Shown here piece after piece: positions 28,151-39,200 of a stretch of DNA of 64,000 nt (positions are counted from its first letter, which is position 1; the number at the start of each line of letters is the position of its first letter). The notes under the pieces are model-generated. The model worked only from the letters and a program-made list of their open reading frames with translations, was not told the origin of the DNA and did no database searches. Location of the stretch: the NCBI RefSeq assembly GCF_010614725.1, contig NZ_JAAEHL010000015.1, forward strand, positions 92,964 through 156,963. Reading direction: 5' to 3'. The translations under genes were made by a program, and so were the position numbers. The DNA is from Flavobacterium ajazii. GTDB taxonomy: Bacteria; Bacteroidota; Bacteroidia; Flavobacteriales; Flavobacteriaceae.

Positions 28151-28663
28151 TTATTTTATACTTCTTAAATACTTAAACAATTCGAAAACGAAAAGTTTAT
28201 AATCTTCTAAAGCTGTATTTATCATCCAACGATTTATATTTTTATCAATGGAGGCAAATCCTACCTTAAATTTAGCTTTTGATTGATTCGTAATCAGTTT
28301 CAAAACAGGCTTCTGAACATCATAATAACTAATCAAAAGATCAAATTCTGTCTCTATAAATTCAGTCAAAAAAGGTGTTTTAACACTCCCGTTCCAGTCT
28401 ACATGCTTTTTTCCAAAAGCGGGAAACGAGTATTCCTTTTTATCCTTAAATTTATTTCTGTATACAACAATTTTAATTTTATCAGAATTAATTCCGTTTA
28501 AAACCAATTCTTTTATCAACGCTTTTGAATGCCTGAAATCACTTTCATCAATCAATAAGCCAATTGTTTGTATATTACGGGTAAAGACTTCTTTTTTTAC
28601 ATTATGTAAATTATTTTTTAATGTTTTTTTTATGAAAAAATCCTTCAAATAATTTAAAAACAT
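28151..28663 (-). CDS. DUF6913 family protein
   Basis: 170 residues without a signal peptide or membrane helix. It starts FLNYLKDFFIKKTLKNNLHN, a basic helix, then an alpha/beta body (IQTIGLLIDESDFRH, FDLLISYYDVQKPVLKLIT). This matches the flavobacterial DUF6913 family, whose usual place is just before dapA. Function unknown. A -7 box TAATTTTG (28689-28682) lies 18 bases upstream on the minus strand. Confidence 0.75.
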   Translation of the reverse strand: MFLNYLKDFFIKKTLKNNLHNVKKEVFTRNIQTIGLLIDESDFRHSKALIKELVLNGINSDKIKIVVYRNKFKDKKEYSFPAFGKKHVDWNGSVKTPFLTEFIETEFDLLISYYDVQKPVLKLITNQSKAKFKVGFASIDKNINRWMINTALEDYKLFVFELFKYLRSIK

Positions 28664-28710
28664 ACTACTTTTACCAGATTACAAAATTAATTATTTAAGT
28701 CGCATTTAAG

Positions 28711-29490
28711 ATGGTAAAACTAAAAAAGTATAACGGATTTTTAAAACTTTTTGTTATATTCTTAACACTTTTTTTCATATTCTCATGCAGTCAAAAGAAT
28801 TACAACTTAACTAAGATAGAAGGAAAACAACTTCCGGTTACTGAAAAGGACAGTCAGACTCCTGAGATTGAAAATTTTATCAAACCTTATCGTGATCATA
28901 TCAATAAGGATTTAGACAGCGTCTTAGCTTATTGCCCTGAAACACTTGATAAAAGCACCGGAAAATGGCAAACTAGTATTGGAAACCTAATGGCTGATAT
29001 TTGTTTACAAAGGGGAAATCAGGTTTTTAAAACCCGTGAGAAAAAAGACATCGATTTATGTTTTTTAAATCATGGCGGAATAAGAGCTATATTGCCAAAG
29101 GGAAATGTGACTACAAGAACTGCTTTCGAGATTATGCCTTTTGAAAACAATTTGGTCGTACTGGCATTAAAAGGCGATCAGATTCTGGAAATGACTGCTT
29201 ATATAATTAAAGAGAAAAAACCTCATCCCTTGGCAGGAATGACTTTTTCCATTTCGAAAGACAATACTGCTAAAAATATTCAAATTCAGAGAAAACCACT
29301 TGATGCTAATAAAACGTATTATGTTGCTACTAACGATTATTTAGCAAATGGTGGTGACAGCATGAACTTTTTTCTCAAAGCTATTCAGAAATATGATCTG
29401 AATTATAAACTTCGTAACGTATTAATCGATTATTTTAAAGACGTAGATACGATTCCGGTTCCAAAAGACATCAGAATCACCGAAGAATAA
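28711..29490 (+). CDS. 5'-nucleotidase C-terminal domain lipoprotein
   Basis: 259 residues. The N-terminus is a lipoprotein signal (LFVIFLTLFFIFSCSQ, Cys ~27). The remainder matches the substrate-binding C-terminal domain of UshA-type 5'-nucleotidases: GNLMADICLQRG, LCFLNHGGIRAILPKGNVTTRTAFEIMPFENNLV and YYVATNDYLANGGDSM. The metal-binding catalytic domain is missing here and is encoded by the next gene, 54 bases downstream. Together they may rebuild a nucleotide- or sugar-phosphate hydrolase in the periplasm. Confidence 0.88.
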   Translation: MVKLKKYNGFLKLFVIFLTLFFIFSCSQKNYNLTKIEGKQLPVTEKDSQTPEIENFIKPYRDHINKDLDSVLAYCPETLDKSTGKWQTSIGNLMADICLQRGNQVFKTREKKDIDLCFLNHGGIRAILPKGNVTTRTAFEIMPFENNLVVLALKGDQILEMTAYIIKEKKPHPLAGMTFSISKDNTAKNIQIQRKPLDANKTYYVATNDYLANGGDSMNFFLKAIQKYDLNYKLRNVLIDYFKDVDTIPVPKDIRITEE

Positions 29491-29544
29491 TTTAGACTCA
29501 AATTCAAAATAAAAATCCAGGCGTTTTTGCAAAACACACACACA

Positions 29545-30456
29545 ATGAAAAGAAGAGAATTTATCGAAAAAACCGCTGCAAGTACCGCTTTATTAAGTTT
29601 AGGCTTATCATTGAGCAGTTTTGAAACTAACGATATAAAACATCTTACCGTTCTGCATACCAATGATGTGCACAGCCATATAGATCCTTTTCCTGCCGAT
29701 GATCCACGTAATCCTAATAAAGGAGGAGTATCACGCCGTGCTGCACTCATTGAAAGCATCCGAAAAGAAAATCCAAATGTGCTTTTATTAGATGCCGGGG
29801 ATATTTTTCAGGGAACTCCTTATTTTAATTATTATGGAGGTGAGCTTGAATTTAAACTAATGAGCATGATGAAATATGATGCTTCAACAATTGGAAATCA
29901 TGATTTTGACAATGGTGTTGACGGGCTGTATGCTCAAATGCCGCATGCTACGTTTGAATTCATCAATTCCAATTATGATTTTAAAAACACAGTCATGAAC
30001 GGACTTGTTAAACCGTATAAAATTTTCAATAAAAACGGAATTAAAGTTGGTGTTTTTGGATTAGGAATAGAACTTGAAGGGCTGGTTGACAAAAAAATGT
30101 ACAAAGAAACAGTTTACAATAATCCTGTAGAAATTGCCCAGGACATGACTCAATTGCTAAAGAAAGAAGAAAAATGCGATCTTGTTATCTGTCTTTCACA
30201 TTTAGGCTATAAATACAAAGATGACGCTACAAAAATTTGCGATTTGAAATTAGCAGAATTAACTCAGGATATCGATTTAATTATTGGCGGACACACTCAT
30301 ACTTTTTTAGATAAACCTACCATTGTAAAAAACAAAGCGAGCGAAGATGTTTTGGTTAATCAGGTAGGATGCTACGGAATAAATTTGGGCCGAATCGATT
30401 TTTATTTCGATAAAAATAAATCACATACGAATCAGGGAAAATCAATTATCGTCTAA
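29545..30456 (+). CDS. Metallophosphatase (5'-nucleotidase N-terminal domain) with RR signal
   Basis: 303 residues from the ATG at 29545; a TTG six codons earlier is less likely. It opens MKRREFIEKTAASTALLSLG, a twin-arginine-type export signal. The catalytic domain has LTVLHTNDVHSHIDPF, LDAGDIFQGTP, STIGNHDFDNG, CLSHLGYKYKDD and IIGGHTHTFL, the full set of metal ligands of the UshA/CpdB fold. The C-terminal substrate domain is on the preceding gene. It overlaps the 3' end of the convergent YhhN-like gene by 11 bases. Confidence 0.9.
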   Translation: MKRREFIEKTAASTALLSLGLSLSSFETNDIKHLTVLHTNDVHSHIDPFPADDPRNPNKGGVSRRAALIESIRKENPNVLLLDAGDIFQGTPYFNYYGGELEFKLMSMMKYDASTIGNHDFDNGVDGLYAQMPHATFEFINSNYDFKNTVMNGLVKPYKIFNKNGIKVGVFGLGIELEGLVDKKMYKETVYNNPVEIAQDMTQLLKKEEKCDLVICLSHLGYKYKDDATKICDLKLAELTQDIDLIIGGHTHTFLDKPTIVKNKASEDVLVNQVGCYGINLGRIDFYFDKNKSHTNQGKSIIV

Positions 30457-31126
30457 TTCTCTTTTTTCCTGAGTTTACAAAGTATTTTGACATAAAAAAG
30501 TAAGCCAGAATTTGGGTTACATCACAAATTAGCACTAATACTAAGGAATAAGACGATTTATTGAAAATAAAAAACATATCAGAAATAATAAAACAAGTGA
30601 CCATTAATGTCATAAGTAAAGTCACATACGAACCTCTCGTTATATAATTTGTATAACAGATAAATCCTAAAACACTTAAAACAACACCATATAAAGTGTA
30701 TAAAAAATGATACTTATTCATTTTTTCAAACTGCAGACTCAGAACAGAACATAATAAATAAACAATCAGAACTACTACCAAAATTATTGGCAACATGTCA
30801 TTCTTTTTTAATCTGATTCTTTCGTAATCGCTGACTATTGTTTTAATAAGCAATAAATACACAAATAAAAAGCATATCATGGATCCTTCATCTGAGATTT
30901 CTACATTCATGATATGAAATACTTCTCCGACAAAACACAATATGTAAATTAGAATTTGGTATTTATTGATTTTAAAGTTATTTGACGAGTAGAAGTAAAA
31001 GAAAACCGATGGCACAACAATAGATTTCATACAAACAGTAAGATAATCGTATTGAAGAATATCAAACACAATTGTAAAAAAAAATGCTATCGAAAAAAGA
31101 ATAAGTGAAGGTCTACTCGGTTTCAT
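30446..31126 (-). CDS. YhhN-like integral membrane protein (lysoplasmalogenase family)
   Basis: 226 residues, almost wholly hydrophobic with ~7-8 transmembrane helices. Elements such as KSIVVPSVFFYFY near residue 35 and CFVGEVFHIMN resemble the conserved K-P and G-D-x-x-L region of YhhN/TMEM86 proteins, though the acidic residues are altered. YhhN/TMEM86 proteins cleave the vinyl-ether bond of lysoplasmalogen in animals; the bacterial role is uncertain. It starts inside the last codons of ligA (14-base overlap), so it is translated from the ligA message. Confidence 0.6.
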   Translation of the reverse strand: MKPSRPSLILFSIAFFFTIVFDILQYDYLTVCMKSIVVPSVFFYFYSSNNFKINKYQILIYILCFVGEVFHIMNVEISDEGSMICFLFVYLLLIKTIVSDYERIRLKKNDMLPIILVVVLIVYLLCSVLSLQFEKMNKYHFLYTLYGVVLSVLGFICYTNYITRGSYVTLLMTLMVTCFIISDMFFIFNKSSYSLVLVLICDVTQILAYFFMSKYFVNSGKKRIRR

Positions 31127-33119
31127 TCAGTTTATTTATAAATTCTTCCTCTGATAATATTGGAATGTTTAATTTATTTGCTTTCTCTAATTTGGCTGGC
31201 CCCATATTGTCTCCCGCAACAACAAAATCTGTTTTTGCAGAAATGGAGCTTCCAACTTTTCCTCCGTTATCTTCTATGGTTTTCTTTAGTTCATCTCTTG
31301 AAAACTGAGCAAAAACACCAGAAACGACAAATGTTTTTCCGACAAATTTTTCAGTCGCATCAGGATTTATCTTTTCAACGATTTCAAACTGAACACCATA
31401 ACTTTTTAAGCGTTCAATTATTTTTTGGTTCTCTTCATTCTCAAAAAACTCAATTACACTTTTTGCAATTCGTTCTCCAATTTCATCCACTAAAATCAAA
31501 TCCATTATTGAAGCCTTACTTAATGCGTCAATATTTTTGTAATGTCTGGCTAATTTTTTAGCAACTGTTTCTCCCACAAAACGGATTCCAAGTGCAAACA
31601 AGACGCTTTCAAATGGAATTTCTTTGGATTTTTCAACACCATTTACCAGATTTTCAGCAGATTTTTGTGCCATTCTTTCTAAATCCAAAAGATCTTCTAC
31701 CTTTAATTCATACAAATCAGCATAATTGTGAACCAAATCATTTTTAAAAAGCAAGGCAACTGTTTCTCCACCAAGTCCTTCAATATCCATGGCTTTTCTT
31801 GAAATATAATGCTGGATTCTTCCTATAATTTGTGGTGGACATCCATAGAAATTAGGACAGTAATGATTTGCTTCGCCTTCATTTCTAACTAATTCTGTCT
31901 CACATTCAGGGCAATCTGTGATATATGTTGTGACTTCTGAATTTTCAGGACGTTGTTCCAAATCAACAGCGATAATTTTCGGAATGATTTCACCTCCTTT
32001 TTCTACAAAAACAGTATCATTTATTCGAATATCTAATTTTTCGATTTGATCAGCGTTATGCAAAGAAGCTCTTTTTACAATAGTACCAGCCAACTGTACC
32101 GGTTCTAAATTTGCAACCGGAGTAATAGCCCCTGTACGCCCAACCTGATAAGAAATCGACTTTAATTTAGTAGAAACCTGTTCTGCTTTAAATTTGTAAG
32201 CTATCGCCCAACGTGGTGATTTTGCGGTATAACCTAATTCTTCCTGATGGCGGTAACTGTTTACTTTTACAACAACACCATCAGTTTCATAAGGCAATTT
32301 ATGACGATGCGTATCCCAATAATCAATAAAGTCGAAAACTTCCTGCATGTTATTGGCCAATTTTGCTTCGCTTGGCACTTTAAAGCCCCAGTCTCTTGCT
32401 GACTGTAATCCTTCAATTTGCGAAGAAAAAGGTAAATTATTACTTGTCACTGAATACAATAAACATTCTAAAGGTCGTTTAGCAACCTCAGCACTATCCT
32501 GCAGTTTTAAACTACCTGAAGCTGTATTTCTTGGGTTTGAATATGGTGTTTCACCAATTTCAATCAAATCCTGATTCATTTTTTCGAAACCTTTTAATGG
32601 TAAAATGATTTCGCCACGAATATCAAATTTATCAGGATAGTTTCCTTTTAATTTTAACGGAATTGATTTAATGGTTTTGATGTTATTTGTAACTTCATCA
32701 CCCTGAAAACCATCTCCACGCGTCAAAGCCTGAACAAGTTTTCCATTTTCGTATGTAATGCTTATTGAAGCGCCATCGTATTTTAATTCGCAGGTATATT
32801 GCAAATCAACATTTCCCAGAACTCTCTGAATACGAGTTTCCCAATCCAACAAATCTTCTTTCGAATAAGAGTTATCCAGAGAATACATTCTGAACTGATG
32901 GGCAATGGTTTTAAAGTTTTTGGTAACCGTTCCTCCAACACGCTGAGTTGGGGAATGCTCATCAAAAAATTCAGGGTGTTTGTTTTCTAAATCCTGAAGT
33001 TCCTTTAATTTCAGATCAAAATCATAATCAGAAATCGTAGCGTCATCAAGTACATAATAATTGTAATTGTGCTGATTAAGTTCATTTCGTAAAGCCTGAA
33101 TTGTCTCTTGAATACTCAT
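31113..33119 (-). CDS. ligA: NAD+-dependent DNA ligase
   Basis: 668 residues. The adenylation domain has the active-site Lys in CELKYDGASISI (~115) and RGDGFQGDEVTNNI. An OB fold follows, then a four-cysteine zinc finger (CPECE ... YCPNFYGCPP, ~405-430), helix-hairpin-helix repeats, and a BRCT domain (~590-668, VGKTFVVSGVFAQF). It seals nicks during replication and repair. The start fits MSIQETIQALRNELNQHNYNY. A -7 box TAATTTTG (33172-33165) lies ~45 bases upstream. Confidence 0.97.
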   Translation of the reverse strand: MSIQETIQALRNELNQHNYNYYVLDDATISDYDFDLKLKELQDLENKHPEFFDEHSPTQRVGGTVTKNFKTIAHQFRMYSLDNSYSKEDLLDWETRIQRVLGNVDLQYTCELKYDGASISITYENGKLVQALTRGDGFQGDEVTNNIKTIKSIPLKLKGNYPDKFDIRGEIILPLKGFEKMNQDLIEIGETPYSNPRNTASGSLKLQDSAEVAKRPLECLLYSVTSNNLPFSSQIEGLQSARDWGFKVPSEAKLANNMQEVFDFIDYWDTHRHKLPYETDGVVVKVNSYRHQEELGYTAKSPRWAIAYKFKAEQVSTKLKSISYQVGRTGAITPVANLEPVQLAGTIVKRASLHNADQIEKLDIRINDTVFVEKGGEIIPKIIAVDLEQRPENSEVTTYITDCPECETELVRNEGEANHYCPNFYGCPPQIIGRIQHYISRKAMDIEGLGGETVALLFKNDLVHNYADLYELKVEDLLDLERMAQKSAENLVNGVEKSKEIPFESVLFALGIRFVGETVAKKLARHYKNIDALSKASIMDLILVDEIGERIAKSVIEFFENEENQKIIERLKSYGVQFEIVEKINPDATEKFVGKTFVVSGVFAQFSRDELKKTIEDNGGKVGSSISAKTDFVVAGDNMGPAKLEKANKLNIPILSEEEFINKLNETE

Positions 33120-33164
33120 AAAATATTAAAATAGTGCCGGTTGTAATTTAGAAAAACTGAATCT

Positions 33165-33172
33165 CAAAATTA
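33165..33172 (-). promoter_or_regulatory. -7 box upstream of ligA
   Basis: TAATTTTG on the minus strand fits TAnnTTTG. The -33 TTG is poorly spaced, so support is partial. Confidence 0.35.
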
Positions 33173-33214
33173 GGATATTTTTATTGAAAAATATTAAAAC
33201 CCAAAAGTTTTAAA

Positions 33215-33258
33215 AAATCAAAAATCAAGTTGCAAAATCATGCAACTTGATTTTCTTC
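33215..33258 (-). terminator. Strong terminator closing the giant adhesin operon
   Basis: A 14-bp perfect stem pairs 33221-33234 with 33241-33254 around a 6-base loop. In the minus direction it is followed by a T-rich run. It lies ~105 bases after the OmpA-like gene and insulates ligA from the operon. Confidence 0.85.
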
Positions 33259-33362
33259 TTGTCCATTATTCTTTAAAAGAATTTAAACAAAACCAACTTC
33301 CAAATGGTTTTACTTTCTACACTTTTAAAAGTGATAATCAAGAACCTAATAAACAACCAAAT

Positions 33363-35306
33363 TTATTTTTGAATAATAATGAAATCCGAACGTCTGTTTA
33401 ATAAATGTTCTTCTTCTGTACATTTTACACCATTTTTACATTTATTAATTAACCTGCTTTCCCCGTAACCAATCGCACTTTCTATCCTTGAAGCATCAAT
33501 ATTTTGTGAAATAATATAATCACGTGTCGATTTTGCTCTGTTGTCAGAAAGTTTCAGATTGTAAGAGTCTTTTCCTCGAGAGTCTGTATGTGATTCAATT
33601 TTAATACGGATGTTAGGGAATTTTTGCATTATAAAAACCACTTTAGTCAATTCTTCGATTGCCAAAGGAGTTATGTCATATTTGTCGTAATCAAAATAAA
33701 TTGGTTTTACATCTACTTTTTCAACACCTTTTTTCTTTACAACCAAGTCATCATAATTGCTAAGTTCAAAATTGACATTTGGAATTTCTCCTTCGTTTTC
33801 TAATGTGGTTTCTACTGTTTTTTCATCACTGGCATAATTTGGCTTTGCTGCAATCATTTTAACAACTTTTCCGCATGGAACTGTTAAAGCATATTTGCCC
33901 TCAAAATTCGTTTTTGTTTCGCCAAGAATATCACTGAAAGAATTGTACCCCATAATTGTAACATCGGCAAGAGGTAATTTTGTTTTACGATCTACTGCAA
34001 TTCCTGAAATCGTCTGATTGCAAACCGGGTCTTTTTTTGTAAAAGAATAAATATCGTCATCTCCTTTTCCTCCTTCTCTATTGGAAGATAAATAACCAAA
34101 ATGACCTGTTTTGTCAATTATAAAAGCAAAATCATCTTTGTTACTGTTTATCGGAGCTCCCAGATTTTTTGGATCAGAAAAAATTCCGTCAGATAAAAAT
34201 TTACTTTCGTAAACATCCAGATCTCCCCATCCGTAATGTCCATCTGAAGAAAAATAAAGTACTCCGTTACTAAAAAAAGGAAAAAGGTCATTACCAATAG
34301 TATTAATTTTTGGCCCTAAATTTACAGGAGAACTCATTGTTCCGTCAGCAGCAATTTTTACATAATACAAATCAGTTTCTCCATATCCACCCGGCATATC
34401 TGATGCAAAGAAAAGCCATTCTCCATCTTCACTTAATGAAGGATGACCAACTGAATATTCATCGCTGTTAAAAAATACTTTTTGTGGGTTTTCTAATTTA
34501 TTATCGGTAATAGTACCTTTAATAATCTGAAAATTATTGGTTTTTGTTTCATCTACAACCAGTTTATTCTTTTTAACAATGTTTGTCGAATAATAAATTG
34601 TTTTGCCGCTGGCATCAAAAGTAGCGGTTGCCTCGTGATATTTAGTCATTACATTTGGCAAAAACACGCTTTCGTTGAACAGACTTCCATCAGCCTGATT
34701 TCTTTCGGCAACATATAAATTTAGGAATGGCTGATTATTCCAGGTATATAGCTTTTCGCTAAATTTAGTAGTATCCCTGGCAGAAGTGAAAACCACTTTT
34801 TCCTGAAAAAATGTTGCTCCGAAATCAGATTTACTGGTATTAATATCCAGATTTTTTATTTCGTAGAGAGATTTTACTTTAGATAAACTGTCCATTTGCT
34901 TTTTTTGAGCCAAATAGCGATTGATCTCGTTTTTATCTCCTTTTTTATCCAGATATTCTTTTGTAACCCTATTTGCTTCATCGTAATCCATTACGGCTTT
35001 CATGGACTGGATGTAGCGTAAATAGTAAATATCAGTTAAATTATTTCCCTGAGCTTCATATAATTTTCGATACCATTTAAGTGCATTTCTTGAATCAGAA
35101 ATGAAATAATATGAATCGGCTGCATTCTTTAATGTTTGCGTCGAAGGTTTCTTTATGTTCTGCAAAATTTCTTCGTATGCTTTTGATGCATCAGCATACG
35201 AATAGTTTTTAAACAATGCATCGGCCTTTTTTAAATTTGTCTGAGCAAAACAAACCGTAAAGCTCAAAACCAGACTTAAGATATATAGTTTTTTCATAAG
35301 GTTCAT
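33363..35306 (-). CDS. OmpA-family protein with TPR and PD40 repeats, adhesin operon
   Basis: 647 residues (a second ATG three codons in, at 35297, is also possible). After a signal peptide ending VCFAQ come short TPR-like helices (~20-130), PD40/WD40-like beta-propeller repeats (GHPSLSEDGEWLFFASDMPGG, LFPFFSNGVLYFSSDGH, ~190-410), a carboxypeptidase-regulatory-like fold (~425-500) and a C-terminal OmpA domain (~530-647) with IKIESHTDSRG and NRAKSTRDYI, which binds peptidoglycan. Similar proteins accompany T9SS and gliding operons (PorE-like). Two bases separate it from the PorP gene. Confidence 0.88.
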   Translation of the reverse strand: MNLMKKLYILSLVLSFTVCFAQTNLKKADALFKNYSYADASKAYEEILQNIKKPSTQTLKNAADSYYFISDSRNALKWYRKLYEAQGNNLTDIYYLRYIQSMKAVMDYDEANRVTKEYLDKKGDKNEINRYLAQKKQMDSLSKVKSLYEIKNLDINTSKSDFGATFFQEKVVFTSARDTTKFSEKLYTWNNQPFLNLYVAERNQADGSLFNESVFLPNVMTKYHEATATFDASGKTIYYSTNIVKKNKLVVDETKTNNFQIIKGTITDNKLENPQKVFFNSDEYSVGHPSLSEDGEWLFFASDMPGGYGETDLYYVKIAADGTMSSPVNLGPKINTIGNDLFPFFSNGVLYFSSDGHYGWGDLDVYESKFLSDGIFSDPKNLGAPINSNKDDFAFIIDKTGHFGYLSSNREGGKGDDDIYSFTKKDPVCNQTISGIAVDRKTKLPLADVTIMGYNSFSDILGETKTNFEGKYALTVPCGKVVKMIAAKPNYASDEKTVETTLENEGEIPNVNFELSNYDDLVVKKKGVEKVDVKPIYFDYDKYDITPLAIEELTKVVFIMQKFPNIRIKIESHTDSRGKDSYNLKLSDNRAKSTRDYIISQNIDASRIESAIGYGESRLINKCKNGVKCTEEEHLLNRRSDFIIIQK

Positions 35307-35308
35307 TT

Positions 35309-36241
35309 TTAGAAGAATCTAGGTGATTTGATTTTGCTTTGATTTTTGTTAAACTGATATTTCAGAATGATTTCGTGCGAACCATCATTATACTTATTCA
35401 ATTCACTTACTGTGTAATCAAAAGCGTATCCGATATAAAAGCTTCGTGATATTTGAAAACCTGCAAGAATACTTACAGAGTCATCGGTACGATAAGCACC
35501 TCCGATTACAAATTTTTCATAAAGCATAAAGTTTGCAGAAACATCAGCTGTAAGCGGAGCTCCACTCACGGCTTTAACTAAAAATGCAGGTTTGAATTTT
35601 AAATTCGGATTCAAATCAAACACATATCCTCCCATAAAATAATAATGCAGACGATCATAATTTATAGATTCCTGAACATCATCATAATAATCATTTTCGA
35701 TAAAACTAGGAATTGAAAATCCTAAATACCATTTGTCTGTATAATAATAAACCCCTGCCCCAATGGCTAACTTCATCTGATTATCAATATTTTGATTCAG
35801 AAGAACATCATTTGGGTCATAGTATCTTCCTTTTGTCCAGTCGATATTCAACATTCGCATTCCGGCTTTTAAACCAAAGGCAAGTCTTTTTTCATAACCT
35901 AATGCCAATGAATAAGAGAAGTTTCCATCAAGGTACAATTCGTCGGAAGGACCAATTTTATCATTAACAACACTTAATCCCAATCCAACCTTTTCGTTTC
36001 GAAGCGGTGCATGAATCGAAAAAGACTGTGTTTGAGGAGCTCCTGAAATTCCTACCCATTGTGAACGGTGTAAAAGTGTAGCTTCCAGAACGCCGGTAGA
36101 CCCGGCATAAGCCGGATTTACCGCCATCGTGTTATACATGTATTGTGTGTACTCCGGATCCTGTTGTGCCTTTGCACTAAATGTGATTATAGAACATATT
36201 ATGATTAAATACGATTCTAATGATTTTATATATAGTTTCAT
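35309..36241 (-). CDS. PorP/SprF family type IX secretion membrane protein
   Basis: 310 residues. A signal peptide ending AKAQ is followed by the family motif QQDPEYTQYMYNTMAVNPAYAGS and a barrel of alternating strands (SQWVGISGAPQTQSFSIHAPL, VGLGLSVVNDKIGPSDEL). PorP/SprF proteins sit in the outer membrane and are needed for secretion or anchoring of a partner carrying a type B sorting domain, as SprF is for SprB. Here the partner is the giant protein upstream, 47 bases away. Confidence 0.93.
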   Translation of the reverse strand: MKLYIKSLESYLIIICSIITFSAKAQQDPEYTQYMYNTMAVNPAYAGSTGVLEATLLHRSQWVGISGAPQTQSFSIHAPLRNEKVGLGLSVVNDKIGPSDELYLDGNFSYSLALGYEKRLAFGLKAGMRMLNIDWTKGRYYDPNDVLLNQNIDNQMKLAIGAGVYYYTDKWYLGFSIPSFIENDYYDDVQESINYDRLHYYFMGGYVFDLNPNLKFKPAFLVKAVSGAPLTADVSANFMLYEKFVIGGAYRTDDSVSILAGFQISRSFYIGYAFDYTVSELNKYNDGSHEIILKYQFNKNQSKIKSPRFF

Positions 36242-36288
36242 AACGATACTTATTTAGTTTTAATTAATTAGATGATTAATAACGGTGC

Positions 36289-39200
36289 TTATCTCATTAT
36301 AGATAACCATCCTTTTTTAACTTTTCCGTCTCCAATTTCTATTACATAAAAATAAGTACCGGTTGGCAGCATATCTCCTCTGTTTATAACTCCGGATACA
36401 TTGGCAGTACCGTCCCAATCGTTTTCATAACCTCTTTTGCTGTAAACCAAAGCACCATATCTGTTAAATACTTTCAATTCATTGTTTGGATATGATTCGA
36501 TACAATCAATTCTGAAAAGATCATTTGATCCATCATTATTTGGCGTGAATTCATTGTAAACCGTTAAACAAATTGGTTCTACCGAAGCTGAAGCTGAATT
36601 GTTTGTCGGATCAACATCTAAAGGAGTTGAAATTTCGATAGTTGCTACATTTAAATAGTTACCATTTGGCAATACAATCACTCTAACTTCAAGCGTTTCA
36701 CTTTCTCCCGGATTTAAAGTTGGAATTGTCCAGATCTGAGTTGCAGGATCATATACTCCGGTAGTTGTAGAAGACGAAACTAATTCATATCCGCTTGGAA
36801 TTAACTCACTAACAAGTGTGTTAAGAATAATACCCTGACCTACATTATTTACAGTTATTGTAAAGGTTACCTCATCACCAAAATTAGGAGTTGGATTACT
36901 AACTGTATTGGTTATTGTAAGATCAGAACATGTTGCTACTGTTACATTTAATATTTTTGTAGTAGTTTCATCACATATATTGATATAAGTTACCGAAACT
37001 GTTCCCGGACCAATATCAGACCATGAAATTGTTGCAGTTCCATCAGCAGTTCCTCCTCCGGATGTTATTGTTCCGTTAGTAACAGACCATACATAATTTG
37101 ATTTTCCGTTGGCTATTGAATACGTTACTCCCTGAAAAACACATGGTGTATCGTCTGTTGAAGTTATTTGATACAATGCATCATTTTCAAAACTAACCGC
37201 TATTGCTAAACGTGTTGCATTTGTACAGCCATTTGTTATATTACTAAGCAATGTAGCGTAATAAGTTGTGGCTGTAAGCGCTGTATTTGCTGCTAATGGT
37301 ACTCCTCCTGTTGGATTGCTGTACCAAACTACATTTGTCTCATTTACCTGAATATCAGCAATGGTTGGTGTTTTTGATAAACAGAATTTTTGCGATGTAT
37401 TTGTAGTTGTAACCATACCAGGAGTATTTACATTTACTGTAACTATCAATCGTACAGGATTTTCACATCCTATTGTACTTGAAATAGCTCCATAATATAA
37501 ACCTGTAGCTAAAGGTGTTATTGAGGCTAATGCCGTTCCGCCACTTGGATTACTGTACCAAACTACGTTCGCTTCATTTACCTGAATATTAGCTACTGTT
37601 GGTGCATTTAATGAACAGAAGTTTTGTGTCGCAGAGTTTGTAGTAGGTGTTGCAGTCGGATTATTAATCGTAACACTTACCTGCAATCTTGTACTGCTCT
37701 CGCAACCAGTCATCGGATTCAAAATAACTCCATAGTAAATTCCGTTTATTAAAGCTGTTGTTGGCGCTAATGGTGTTACTCCTGTTAATGTGCCATACCA
37801 AACTACATTCGCTTCATTTACCTGGATATTGGCAACCGTTGGTGAATTAGCAATACAGAAATCTTGTGTGTTATCTGTAGTTGTTGGCGTAGCCGGATTG
37901 GTTACAGTAACAGTAACCTGTAATCTGACAGCACTTTGACAACCTGTTATTGGATCTAGAATAGCTCCATAATAAATACCGTTTGCCAAAGCGGTTGTCG
38001 GAGCAATAGCTGTTGTACTGGTTAGAGAATTGTACCAAACTACATTGGCTTCATTTACCTGAATACTCGCAACTGTTGGTGCATTTACTAAACAGAAATC
38101 CTGTGTATTGTCTGTAGTAGTTGGTGTACCAGGATCATTTACAGAAATAGTCACCTGCAAACGAACTGAACTTTGACAACCTGTTACAGGATCTAAAATA
38201 GCTCCATAATAAATGCCGTTCACTAAAGCGGTTGTTGGTGCAATAGCTATTGTACTGGTTAGTGAGTTATACCAAACTACATTCGCTTCATTTACCTGAA
38301 TACTGGCAACTGTAGGTGCATTCACTAAACAGAAATCCTGTGTATTGTCTGCTGTAGTCGGTGTTAATGGATCAGTAACTGTTATAGTAACTTGTAATCT
38401 TATTGCACTTTCACAACCTGTTACAGGATCTAAAATAGCTCCGTAATAAATACCGTTTGCCAAAGCGGTTGTCGGTGCAATCGCAGTAGTACTGGTTAAT
38501 GAATCATACCAAACTACATTGACTTCATTTACCTGAATACTGGCAACAGTTGGTGCATTTACTAAACAGAAATCCTGAGTATTATCTGCTGTAGTCGGTG
38601 TACCAGGATCATTTACAGAAATAGTTACCTGCAAACGAACTGCACTCTCACAACCTGTTACAGGATCTAAAATAGCTCCGTAATAAATGCCGTTTACTAA
38701 AGCGGTTGTCGGTGCAAGCGCTGTTGTACTGGTTAAAGAGTCGTACCAAACTACATTCGCTTCATTTACCTGAATATTAGCTACCGTTGGCGCATTAACC
38801 AAACAGAAATCCTGTGTATTATCTGCTGTAGTAGGTGTACCAGGGTCATTGATGGTAGCAGTAACTTGTAATCTAACTGCACTCTCGCAACCTGTTACAG
38901 GATCTAAAATAGCTCCGTAATAAATACCGTTTGCCAAAGCAGTTGTCGGTGCAATCACTGTTGTGCTGGTTAAAGAGTCGTACCAAACTACATTGGCTTC
39001 ATTTACCTGAATACTGGCAACAGTCGGTGCATTTACCAAACAAAAATCCTGTGTATCGTCTGTCGTAGTTGGTGTGCCAGGATCATTGATGGTAGCAGTA
39101 ACTTGTAATCTTACAGCACTTTCACAACCTGTTACAGGATCTAAAATAGCTCCGTAATAAATGCCGTTAGCCAAAGCGGTTGTCGGTGCAATAGCTGTTG

